Positions 32,644 to 39,893 of a stretch of 64,000 nucleotides of DNA are shown here, piece by piece. This DNA comes from JAAFIP01 sp963775085. GTDB lineage: Bacteria > Pseudomonadota > Gammaproteobacteria > Burkholderiales > Burkholderiaceae_C. Below the pieces are notes generated by a model that was not told where the DNA came from, did no database searches, and saw nothing but the letters and a program-made list of their open reading frames with translations. The DNA is taken from assembly GCA_963775085.1 (NCBI GenBank), contig CAVZHO010000001.1:1-64000 (forward strand), read 5' to 3'. A program made the translations under genes and the position numbers. The first letter of the stretch is position 1. Every line of letters begins with the position of its first letter.

Positions 32644-34656
32644 GTGGTACCCAAGATCACTGTTTCAGCGTCAATTAGATCGTGCTTTGAATATGACCTG
32701 CGAAGCAAAAATGCAGACGATCCACCAGGCGAATGGGTGGCTGGCAGCGTCATCGGCAGCGCCAGGGCAATGTCCAAAGCCACAGCTTTTTACCGCCAGC
32801 TCAGGCCCGACTGCAGAAAAGCAATATGGTCCTGCAGCCTCTCACTTCCCCCATCAGACGGCCGCCGCGAGGCCGCCGAGTGGGGTCAAATCGCCGAGGC
32901 CTTCCTCAAAAAAATGGGTGTCGATATCAAAACGCACGCCTGGGCAGCCCACCGCCACCAGCACGATAACGACCATATCCACATCCGTCTTTGCCGAATA
33001 TCGAGCGCCGGAACGCTATGGAATCAGGAGCATTCTGCAAAACGCGCAATCAAAGTTTGCGCAGACCTGGAGGCCGAATTTGATCTAGCTAGCCACGACC
33101 GAACCCCGTCCAAAAAGAAACGGCCCACCATGGCCGAAGAGCAAATATTTAACAGAAAAGGTATTCCAATGTCTCGTGCAACCATTCAAAAAGCAGTTGA
33201 TTCAATTATTGCAGCGCACCCCCAGGGCATCGATTTTGCCGAGCTGCAAGCCCAGTTGGCAGCCCGCCAAATCGACGTGCAGCCGTACGCGCCGGGCGGC
33301 GTGCTGAAAGGGGTTTCATATTTGCATGATTCTGTTAAATGGCCAGGCAGCAAAATCGGCACTGACTACAGCGCTGGCTTGACCAACCGAGGGGTGCGTT
33401 ACAGCGCCGAGGTGCCGCAGACCGAGGCTGCAGCACCCCCCAGCGAGCCAAAATCCACAATTCCGCCAGCACAGTACCCCGCAGAACAATTCACCCATAG
33501 CGCCCCCGTAAAAACGTGGACTTTTGACAGCAAAAACGCCATTGAAAGCGGCGCACTGGCCAGCCCGTTTGGCATCGCATGTGCCGCAGCCGCAGAACTA
33601 GCTATTAAGTTAATAGCAATGGGTGCCGAATTATTCCGCGCAATACTGCGTTGGCTGAATAAATTATTGGGTAAGTTTGGTTTGGCCGTGGGCGGAAACG
33701 AGCCCGCGCGAAGTATCCAAATCGCGCCAACAGCCAACTATATTGACGTGCCCAGCCGTGTGGTGCCAGACCCCTTGCTGATCTCTGAAGCAGCCGCAGA
33801 GATCAATGCTGTGGCCGAAGCCATAGCTAAAAATGATAGCAGTTTGTTGCCAGAATCCGCGAAAAGTTTATCTGAATATTTCGAGAAAGAAGGTTCCACA
33901 GAACAAACAGAAGCCGACCCCTTCCAGTTTTTTGGGGATGAACCCGAGCTGCACACCCCTGCCCAAGAGCCAGCCAAGCCGCTGGCCTGGCCAGCTCTCA
34001 AGGCGGCTGCCGAAGCCCATCACCTGGCCGCCCTGGCCCTTGCCAAGGCCCGCGCCGCTGCGCTTGAAACGGACGACATTTGGGATGATGTTGCAGGGGC
34101 TGCCAAAGCAGAAGACCAGGCACATGATGCCCTGTTAAAAGTCCAAAATGACAGCAAGCTGTGGGTTGCCGCCAGCTTTGCCAACCGCGCAGCCGCCGCG
34201 CTGGGCGGCAACCCATACTTGCCGGACATCAAAGCCGCCGAAGCCCTGCTAGCCCGCCGCCGGGTAGAACTGGCAGCGACCCAGAGTGATGAAGCCAGCA
34301 AGCCCGCACGCGCCGTGAAGTGCGCGCCGATTGAGCTTGTTTTGGCAGAGCAAAGCGCGACCGAAACCCTAGCTGCAGCTAGGGTCGCCTTTATGGTTGT
34401 GGCTCGTAAAAACATCGAAATTGTGCGCCAAAACCCGATGCAAATTCCAATGGCAACGGAGCTAGAAGCGCAAATTCAGCGCGGTATTGGCAGTTATTTT
34501 TTTGGTCGTGACAACTCCTTGCTCGATTCAAAAATTGCGGCCCTTAAAGCTGCAGTTGAGGCTGAACGCCGCCGCCAAAACCCAGCGCCCTACGACCCTG
34601 AAGCCGAGGCGGAAATGCAACGAGTGCGCACCGAGTCCGAGGCTGCGCCAAAGTGA
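32644..34656 (+). CDS. mobA: MOBP-type relaxase / mobilization nuclease
   Basis: From the GTG at 32644 the protein has 670 residues. The N-terminal relaxase domain has MVPKITVSASIRSCFEYDLR with a candidate nucleophile Tyr17. SLSLPPSDGRREAAEW follows, and then the metal-binding three-histidine motif in HRHQHDNDHIHIRLCRI (about 103-119). The rest is a long helical, alanine-rich region with charged coiled-coil character. No primase domain is fused at the C-terminus. The enzyme should nick oriT and carry the strand to a recipient using a helper secretion system. Its stop overlaps the next gene by 4 bp. Short segments near 33600 and 33823 resemble the dispersed repeat. Confidence 0.85.
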   Translation: MVPKITVSASIRSCFEYDLRSKNADDPPGEWVAGSVIGSARAMSKATAFYRQLRPDCRKAIWSCSLSLPPSDGRREAAEWGQIAEAFLKKMGVDIKTHAWAAHRHQHDNDHIHIRLCRISSAGTLWNQEHSAKRAIKVCADLEAEFDLASHDRTPSKKKRPTMAEEQIFNRKGIPMSRATIQKAVDSIIAAHPQGIDFAELQAQLAARQIDVQPYAPGGVLKGVSYLHDSVKWPGSKIGTDYSAGLTNRGVRYSAEVPQTEAAAPPSEPKSTIPPAQYPAEQFTHSAPVKTWTFDSKNAIESGALASPFGIACAAAAELAIKLIAMGAELFRAILRWLNKLLGKFGLAVGGNEPARSIQIAPTANYIDVPSRVVPDPLLISEAAAEINAVAEAIAKNDSSLLPESAKSLSEYFEKEGSTEQTEADPFQFFGDEPELHTPAQEPAKPLAWPALKAAAEAHHLAALALAKARAAALETDDIWDDVAGAAKAEDQAHDALLKVQNDSKLWVAASFANRAAAALGGNPYLPDIKAAEALLARRRVELAATQSDEASKPARAVKCAPIELVLAEQSATETLAAARVAFMVVARKNIEIVRQNPMQIPMATELEAQIQRGIGSYFFGRDNSLLDSKIAALKAAVEAERRRQNPAPYDPEAEAEMQRVRTESEAAPK

Positions 34657-35339
34657 AATCGCTCGCCGTTTTTGCCACCCTGCCAGCGCCACCTGCCACA
34701 GCGGCGTGGTTGCGTGCGCGTCTGGATCCTGTGGTTGAGGTGTGCCGCTTTGCGAGGCCGATTCCGCTGGAGATCCGCCCCACTGGCAAGTGGGGCGGCT
34801 GGTGCGGGGGCGCAAATTCCTACGCCGATGGTCGTGTTTGCATTTCGTCCGCAGTTGTTTTCTGGTCGCGCGACAGGCTTCTTGAAGCCTATTTGCATGA
34901 GGCCGGGCATAGGTTGCTAGATGGCCGCGAAGTCGCATCTCATGGGCCTGAATTTTTTGCTATGACTGCTATTTTGTACACGCGTGCAAATCAATTTTTC
35001 GAGGGAGAAGCACTTCATTTTTTGAGTTTGTACGACCTACACGACGTGCCAGAAGCCGGTAAAGGGCATGCCCTGAATTGGGCGCTGGCATTGGCAAAAG
35101 AACTGGCACCGATCGATAGAAGCGCCGAAGAGCTTGCATCGGTGGTGTGCCTGGCGTGGGCGCAAAAAGTTAAAGAAAGAGAGGCCAAAAAGCTACAAAT
35201 CGAGCGCGAAAAAGTATCACTAATAAACCTAAAACTGGAGGTAATAAATCTCAATATGAAACTGCTTTTATGGCGTGCGCTATGCGCCATCGGTTGGGCC
35301 GGAATGGTTTCAACCGTCTATTTGTCAATTGTTCGTTAA
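34653..35339 (+). CDS. SprT-like zinc metalloprotease with C-terminal membrane anchor
   Basis: The GTG at 34653 overlaps the mobA stop; 228 residues. The zinc site is YLHEAGHRLL (HExGH) at about 81-90, followed by SHGPEFF, which mirrors the H-G-x-x-F third-ligand motif of SprT-like proteins. After about residue 150 comes a charged coiled coil (KVKEREAKKLQIEREKVSLI) and a single hydrophobic segment near the C-terminus (LLLWRALCAIGWAGMVSTVYL). SprT-like domains in eukaryotes cut DNA-protein crosslinks. The bacterial versions are uncharacterised. Being coupled to the relaxase, which is itself covalently linked to DNA, a role in clearing it is an attractive guess. Confidence 0.68.
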   Translation: MKSLAVFATLPAPPATAAWLRARLDPVVEVCRFARPIPLEIRPTGKWGGWCGGANSYADGRVCISSAVVFWSRDRLLEAYLHEAGHRLLDGREVASHGPEFFAMTAILYTRANQFFEGEALHFLSLYDLHDVPEAGKGHALNWALALAKELAPIDRSAEELASVVCLAWAQKVKEREAKKLQIEREKVSLINLKLEVINLNMKLLLWRALCAIGWAGMVSTVYLSIVR

Positions 35340-35367
35340 CTTTAATTTTTCCGTGGAATATATTTTT

Positions 35368-35979
35368 ATGAAAACCAAATTCAAATCCTCTTCTTTTTAT
35401 TTGTTGGCCGCGTTTGCACTGGCTGGCTTCGGCGCGCAGGCCAACGGCGCTGGCGTTGTTGGGCGGGACGACTCGACAAGCCAGCGCGGCGTGATTCGCG
35501 CAAGCACCACGCGTGAGTTGCCCCCCGCTCTTCCCTTGGGCGGCATGTGTGGGTTCCGCGCCGTCGGGGAGCAGCAAAACCGCAACGTGTCAACAGTGAC
35601 CTGCCAAGGCTTCGACCTGGTTTCTTCGGCGGCGGGCTGGCACAACGTGTCCGTTTGGCAGGAGGCGGGTGCTGATGTGTGCTCCGAATTTAGTTGCGGC
35701 AGCGGTACTCCCGCCGGCTTCGTAGTGCGGCCGTTCACTGATGCCGCGGATGGAGTGAATTACTCAACAACGGCGTTCACAACTGGTGTAGGTGTTGACC
35801 CGACAAACAGCTATTGGATCACCGTTGTAGTATCAGGTGCTTTCACGCCGCTTTCCACCAGGTCTCCAAGCTACCGTGACGCGGTTACGGGGTGTCCATC
35901 CGGCTATACCCTGCGCCGAATTGGTGGTGATGTAAGTTCTCACGGTGACTCTGACTTTTACTCGTGCATCGCGGGGTAG
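35368..35979 (+). CDS. Secreted Cys-rich hypothetical protein (element cargo)
   Basis: The ATG at 35368 starts a clear signal peptide (KTKFKSSSFYLLAAFALAGF, cleavage near residue 28). The full protein has 203 residues. The mature part has six cysteines (MCGF, VTCQ, DVCSEFSCG, GCPSG, YSCIAG), enough for three disulfides. The C-terminal CPSGYTLRRIGGDVSSHGDS is the most distinctive block. I do not recognise the family. It follows the SprT-like gene by 28 bp, so it may be co-transcribed, although its function looks unrelated to transfer. Confidence 0.68.
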   Translation: MKTKFKSSSFYLLAAFALAGFGAQANGAGVVGRDDSTSQRGVIRASTTRELPPALPLGGMCGFRAVGEQQNRNVSTVTCQGFDLVSSAAGWHNVSVWQEAGADVCSEFSCGSGTPAGFVVRPFTDAADGVNYSTTAFTTGVGVDPTNSYWITVVVSGAFTPLSTRSPSYRDAVTGCPSGYTLRRIGGDVSSHGDSDFYSCIAG

Positions 35980-36407
35980 CGGGGGACTCCCAGGGAGCCA
36001 TTCGGCACCCTGCCGCCTTACGTTGGCGCACCCAGAAGAAGGCGAGGCTTGCGCCCCGCCGGGGAGGAAGACAGGGGGTATGTATCGCCACCTTTGTCGC
36101 CATTCTGCACACCGGGTGGCGGCGAAAGTCGCGCCAGTCGTCCGCTGCGCTGCCTTTGTGGCACGCCCCCCGCTATTCGCCCCCCTAGGCAAAAAGGCAC
36201 CTTCGCACCCAAAACACTAAAAACCCCACACTGACCCCGTGCTGGGGCAAGGGGCGGCAGTGTGGGATTTTTTTAACGTGTTTTGGGTGCTACGGCACCT
36301 TTTCTTACGTCTCTCAACCTGCCCTATCCCCCCCGCCCCTTCCCCTCGGGGAAGGGGGGCAAGGGAGCCCCCTATGCAGGATATTTTTTCCTGACTGAAA
36401 GACCACG
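35980..36407. other. Non-coding gap with GC-rich palindromes
   Basis: No gene is seen. The gap holds the long inverted repeat at 36191-36305 (separate entry) and a GC-rich hairpin near 36331-36360 (CCCCTTCCCC / GGGGAAGGGG). The first 200 bases are GC-rich without a recognisable signal. Confidence 0.5.
36191..36305. terminator. Long imperfect hairpin with bidirectional terminator core
   Basis: The core stem CCCACACTG (36224-36232) / CAGTGTGGG (36258-36266) is followed by ATTTTTTT, a good intrinsic terminator for the upstream operon. The pairing extends outward through GCACCCAAAACAC / GTGTTTTGGGTGC to AAAAGG / CCTTTT, giving arms of about 45 bp each. A simple terminator does not need such arms. 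Confidence 0.65.
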
Positions 36408-37424
36408 ATGACCATGAAGACCACATTAACCAATATCGTTTATTCCATTGCGGCAGCAGCTTCGCTGGCTGCCTGCGGGGGAGGTGGTAGCGCTGGCGCG
36501 CCCACCACAAGTCAAGGTGCGGCTACGCCAGCACCATTGGTTGCCACTATCGTGGCAACCATGCCTACGGCTACGTACACCCTGGGCGGCGAGGAGGCAG
36601 CCGCGTTCGCGCTGCTGAACGCCGAGCGTTCAAGCTGCGGATTTGGGCTGCTGGCCCAGAGTCCAAAGCTTGACCAGAGCGCAGCCGGCCACTCCAATTA
36701 CCTTTCCACGAATGGCCTCAATCACGGCCACTACGAAGTCGCTGGTCTACCCTTTTTTACCGGTGTCACCCCGACCAATCGCGCAGCCGCCACAGGCTAC
36801 AACAACCCGGTTGGCGAGGTTTTGGCGGGCGATTTAGACGTGACTGGCCGGTGGCGCGCCACTGACCACGTGCGCAACCTATTGGCCGCGCCGTACCACT
36901 TGCTGGGCATGATCGACAGCTACACCGAAGTGGGCGTGGGCCACGCTAAAAAAGCGCTACCGAATGCCGACGGGTATGAAACCACGGCCACGACGATCAA
37001 CCTGGGCAAGCGTGCTGGTGTGAACGACCTCGACCCCAGCCAGGTCTACACCTACCCCTGCGCGGGCAGCACTGGTGTCAATCGCATTTTGACCGATGAA
37101 ACGCCGAGTCCAATACCATTGAATTTGGCGCAGGCCTACCAACTCTACGGCACCCCCATCGCGATCACGGTGCGGGCCGGGAAGGCGCTCAAAGTCACCG
37201 GGGTGGTACTGGCACCAGCAGCGGGCGGTGCACCCGTGGCAACGACCGTTGTTGACCAGGTGAATGACCCTCAGAAGTCAAGCGGCATTGGGGTGTCGGG
37301 CAGCGAGGTCTACGCCTTGCCTATGTCGCCTTTGCTGCCCCTGACGGCCTACACTTCGACGGTGACGGGCACCAGCGACGGCGTGAATTTCACGAAGACT
37401 TTTACTTTCACGACTGGCAATTAA
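36408..37424 (+). CDS. CAP-domain (SCP/PR-1-like) lipoprotein (element cargo)
   Basis: The 338-residue protein starts with a lipoprotein signal: SIAAAASLAACGGGGSAG, lipobox L-A-A-C with Cys at about 24. The CAP domain follows: FALLNAERSSCGFGLLAQSPKLDQSAAGHSNYL, then HGHYEVAGLPFFTGVTPTNRAAATGY, and VGEVLAGDL with the expected His and Glu. The C-terminal about 120 residues form a separate beta-rich domain (LPLTAYTSTVTGTSDGVNFTKTF). CAP proteins are secreted, but their biochemical role in bacteria is largely unknown. It has its own unit after the terminator at 36191. Confidence 0.82.
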   Translation: MTMKTTLTNIVYSIAAAASLAACGGGGSAGAPTTSQGAATPAPLVATIVATMPTATYTLGGEEAAAFALLNAERSSCGFGLLAQSPKLDQSAAGHSNYLSTNGLNHGHYEVAGLPFFTGVTPTNRAAATGYNNPVGEVLAGDLDVTGRWRATDHVRNLLAAPYHLLGMIDSYTEVGVGHAKKALPNADGYETTATTINLGKRAGVNDLDPSQVYTYPCAGSTGVNRILTDETPSPIPLNLAQAYQLYGTPIAITVRAGKALKVTGVVLAPAAGGAPVATTVVDQVNDPQKSSGIGVSGSEVYALPMSPLLPLTAYTSTVTGTSDGVNFTKTFTFTTGN

Positions 37425-37455
37425 TTTTAATTTTTAACAGGAAGTGAGTTCTATC

Positions 37456-37830
37456 ATGACAAATACAAATGATGCGGGCACTCTAGCAAGTGCAATTTCT
37501 GAGTTGCTAGCAAATCAAACTGGCCCGGGCCAATTCATTTTTGCCCTGCCTAAAGATGTGGCCAGCGATGCCGCCGGATTGAAAAAATACACGTACCGAG
37601 CAAAAGATTATCGGGAGCAGGTGAGCCGGTACAAATTTGGTGTTGTTCTCTACTACCCCAACCATGACGTTGTGAAATGGAAACTTAGATTTGCACTTTG
37701 CTGTTTCGCCGAGGGAGGCCAAAGCAGCGACCAGTTCGATGCCATAACACTGCTAAATTACTGCAAACCCGTCGATTTGATTAACGCATTGAAGGAGCGG
37801 GTGCAAGCCGCAGAGTTGGGTTTGAAATGA
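37456..37830 (+). CDS. Hypothetical protein of the mobile element
   Basis: The ATG at 37456 gives 124 residues; a 4-residue longer start exists. The protein is soluble, with GPGQFIFALPKDVASDAAGL and YRAKDYREQVSRYKFGVVLYYPNHDVVKWKLRFALCCFAEGG as its most distinct parts. I do not recognise it. The stop overlaps the next tiny gene (ATGA at 37827), so it heads a coupled three-gene chain. Confidence 0.65.
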   Translation: MTNTNDAGTLASAISELLANQTGPGQFIFALPKDVASDAAGLKKYTYRAKDYREQVSRYKFGVVLYYPNHDVVKWKLRFALCCFAEGGQSSDQFDAITLLNYCKPVDLINALKERVQAAELGLK

Positions 37831-37997
37831 GAGCGACGACCATGGACACCATCATTTACGAGCAACGCGAGCCAAACAGCGAGGCACTGGACGCACCCGA
37901 GTGGTTGCCCACCGGGGGGGCAAAAGGCTATGAATCTGCGTTTGTGCCAGGCATTCGAGTTTTGGACGGGTTCACTCCCCGCGAGCTGGCGGCATGA
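37827..37997 (+). CDS. Tiny coupled gene, 56 residues
   Basis: The ATG at 37827 overlaps the preceding stop by 4 bp, and its stop overlaps the next start by 4 bp. The product (MRATTMDTIIYEQREPNSEA onward, ending FTPRELAA) is acidic with no recognised motif. The double ATGA overlap is the main evidence that it is real. Confidence 0.5.
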   Translation: MRATTMDTIIYEQREPNSEALDAPEWLPTGGAKGYESAFVPGIRVLDGFTPRELAA

Positions 37998-38164
37998 CCG
38001 ACGAAGCATATTGCCAGGCGTGGCTGGACTGGAGCAGAGTCCAGCAGCTTTGGAGGCGGCCGCGTGAGGAGGCCGCGACCAAGGCCGCGCATGAAGCCCT
38101 GGATGAGTTTTTGCAGCCCACGCGGAAGCCGGAGCCGCCGATCGAGGGGCAAAGTAGACATTGA
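37994..38164 (+). CDS. Tiny coupled gene, 56 residues, helical and charged
   Basis: The ATG at 37994 overlaps the previous stop. The product starts MTDEAYCQAWLDWSRVQQLW and continues as a charged helix rich in Arg, Glu and Lys. No family is recognised. It is the last rightward gene before the integrase. The chain of three overlapping starts suggests translational coupling. Confidence 0.5.
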   Translation: MTDEAYCQAWLDWSRVQQLWRRPREEAATKAAHEALDEFLQPTRKPEPPIEGQSRH

Positions 38165-38618
38165 TCTACTTTCGTAGACCATAGTCTTGCACAGCGCCGG
38201 GACTGGGCGCGAAGCGCATGCCTTGCGCGTAGCGCACGGCACACAGACGGCCGAAGGCCGCAGGGAGCGTGGCCTTACGCGACGTGGGTGACGCAGCTTG
38301 CACGCCCAGGCGGTGCCTGCACGCCCTGTATAGCAGGGAGGGGTGCCAACCCCGGTTCTGATGCCCGCTCGAGCGGGCATGTGGCGAAGCCTAAACCATG
38401 ATGGCGTGTGAAAGCAGGCGGCGGGGGGTGCTTCGCGGTAAGTTGTCCGTAAGTGTGTGAAATTTTCTTTGTATAGGGGGAGGCAGGGAGGAGCGGGAGG
38501 GGTAGCCCAGCACATCCTATAAAGCAGTCCCCCGCCCACGCCGTGGGCTCTTGGCGCACGCCGTGCGCTGCTTTCAAGTCCTGGCAGGCGCAAGTCCAAC
38601 GCTACACGGACGTGCAGG
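38165..38618. other. Non-coding gap before the integrase, with a perfect 20-bp palindrome
   Basis: No gene is found. ATGCCCGCTCGAGCGGGCAT at 38361-38380 is a perfect palindrome and could be a regulator site or hairpin. TGCACGCCC occurs twice nearby, about 20 bp apart. The region lies between the convergent cargo chain and the integrase 3' end. Confidence 0.45.
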
Positions 38619-39653
38619 TTATCCCAACTTCAGGGCCAGCTTCGCGGCCTCCACGTGGGTATAGCGCTTCAGCATTTGCATTGATTTATGCCCTGTCATG
38701 CTGGCGACCTCCATGGGATTCAATCCCGCCTCAAAGAGGCGGCTAGTGCTTTCATGCCGGATATCGTGAAATCTTAGCGATGCCAAAAACCCCGGCGGGC
38801 TTTGCCCGAATTCGTCTACATACCTGGACAGCGCGCGTTTTACGCAGCGCTGCCATGTATGCTCGAACGAATCAGCCCTTGCCCAGTGGAAAACCCGCCC
38901 GTCTATACGCCTAGGCAACGCCTGCAGCGCGGCCACCGCTCGAGAACTAAGCGCCACAGACCGGCTTTCACCGTTCTTTGTGTCCAGGAGGCGTACAAAA
39001 CAGCCTTTGAAATCGACACGCGACCACTCTAAGCCCAACATCTCACCTAGCCGCATCGAACTCTCTACGGCTAGTGTAATCAGTTCAGCGAGGCCAACAG
39101 CATCGCTTTGCCTTGCAGCCTTAAGCAGCCATTCAAGCTCCAATTCAGACAAGCGCCTGTCCCTTGGCTTATCGGCTTTGGGCCGATCAACCAGGCGAAC
39201 AGGGTTTTCAGGGATATGCACGCCAAGATGGCGGCGACCGTAATCAATGACCGCAGACAGTGCGTTAAGGTGGTGGTTAATCGTGCCGTTTGCCAGCTTC
39301 TCTTTTTTAAGTTGTCGCGCCCAGTCGTTGATTGCTGGTGTTCTCAACGAGGCAACGAAGAAACTGCCAAAGTGATTTTCAATGCGTGCCAGCAATGCTA
39401 CCTTAGACCGCCCACCCTGGGCCAGCTCTGGCAATCGCCGCTCTCGATAGATTGCAAGCACCTCATTAATCGTAGTCTTCTGGGTGGTCTTGTCTAGCTG
39501 GTCAATCTCGCCCCGCTCGATCATCAACTCCGCTTTGCGGTTCCATTTTTCCGCATCGACGCGAAGCGTGAAGGTTTTACTCAAAACGGGATGACCATCC
39601 CGCCGGATTTTTACTTGCCACTGATACGGCCCGCGATTGTATATAGTACCCAT
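38619..39653 (-). CDS. Tyrosine-type site-specific integrase
   Basis: I choose the ATG at 39653 (MGTIYNRGPYQWQVKIRRDG), the standard start of this integrase group. An upstream ATG at 39695 would read through the TGTCCC arm repeats. The 344-residue protein has an N-terminal arm-binding part, an SAM-like core-binding domain and the catalytic domain. Visible catalytic residues are Arg in SSMRLGEMLGLEW, His-x-x-Arg in LRFHDIRHESTSRLF, His in MTGHKSMQ and Tyr in LKRYTHVE. It faces inward from attR. It is the recombinase for tRNA-Arg integration and excision. Confidence 0.93.
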   Translation of the reverse strand: MGTIYNRGPYQWQVKIRRDGHPVLSKTFTLRVDAEKWNRKAELMIERGEIDQLDKTTQKTTINEVLAIYRERRLPELAQGGRSKVALLARIENHFGSFFVASLRTPAINDWARQLKKEKLANGTINHHLNALSAVIDYGRRHLGVHIPENPVRLVDRPKADKPRDRRLSELELEWLLKAARQSDAVGLAELITLAVESSMRLGEMLGLEWSRVDFKGCFVRLLDTKNGESRSVALSSRAVAALQALPRRIDGRVFHWARADSFEHTWQRCVKRALSRYVDEFGQSPPGFLASLRFHDIRHESTSRLFEAGLNPMEVASMTGHKSMQMLKRYTHVEAAKLALKLG

Positions 39654-39676
39654 GCTTAGAGTTTTTTTATGTTCAT

Positions 39677-39693
39677 TGTCCCGCCATTGTCCC
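39677..39693 (+). repeat. Paired TGTCCC arm-type repeats near attR
   Basis: TGTCCC at 39677-39682 and 39688-39693, 11 bp apart, one helical turn. They match the pair near attL in sequence, orientation and spacing. They lie at the 5' end of the integrase gene, so integrase could repress its own expression. Confidence 0.55.
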
Positions 39694-39755
39694 AAAAACT
39701 ACCTTAAAAAGCAAGTAACCCATATTTTATGCGGGTTCCAACAGATTTTATAATT

Positions 39756-39802
39756 GCCTTCTAAGCTGTGGGTCGGGGGTTCGATCCCCTCCGGACAGAC
39801 CA
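39756..39802 (+). other. attR: repeated 3' end of tRNA-Arg
   Basis: Perfect 47-bp copy of the 3' part of the tRNA-Arg gene, from GCCTTCTAAGCTGTG to the CCA end. The upstream part of the tRNA is absent, so this is not a functional tRNA. Confidence 0.92.
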
Positions 39803-39893
39803 GTTTCCACTTGCCCCATGAGGGACTCCCCTCTCTCGCTGTGCCTGTGGGCTCGATAAAATCGGCGTTACTCGCTACCCTTATCTTCCCGCC

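Larger units (their letters stand above)
28933..39802. mobile_element. Integrative and mobilizable element in tRNA-Arg(TCT), about 10.9 kb
   Basis: The element lies between 47-bp direct repeats of the tRNA-Arg 3' end, with a tyrosine integrase gene at the attR end. It carries an HTH regulator, a RepB-type primase, an oriT candidate, MobC and a MOBP-type relaxase, but no type IV secretion genes. It should therefore move only with a helper conjugation system. Cargo is a SprT-like membrane protease, a secreted Cys-rich protein, a CAP-domain lipoprotein and several tiny genes. All genes except the integrase point rightward, away from the promoter at 29078. I see no defence genes or antibiotic resistance genes. 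Confidence 0.9.

Noticed and set aside
35275..35367. Longer start for the Cys-rich secreted protein
   Set aside because: The extension overlaps the end of the SprT-like gene and would bury the clear signal peptide starting at 35368.
28933..39802. Prophage or satellite phage
   Set aside because: No capsid, terminase, portal or lysis genes. Relaxase, MobC and primase point to a mobilizable element.
28933..39802. Anti-phage defence island
   Set aside because: I looked for restriction, CRISPR, retron, CBASS or nuclease-ATPase signatures in the cargo and found none.
39756..39802. A second tRNA gene
   Set aside because: Only the 3' 47 bases are present. The 5' acceptor and D-arm are missing, so it is attR.
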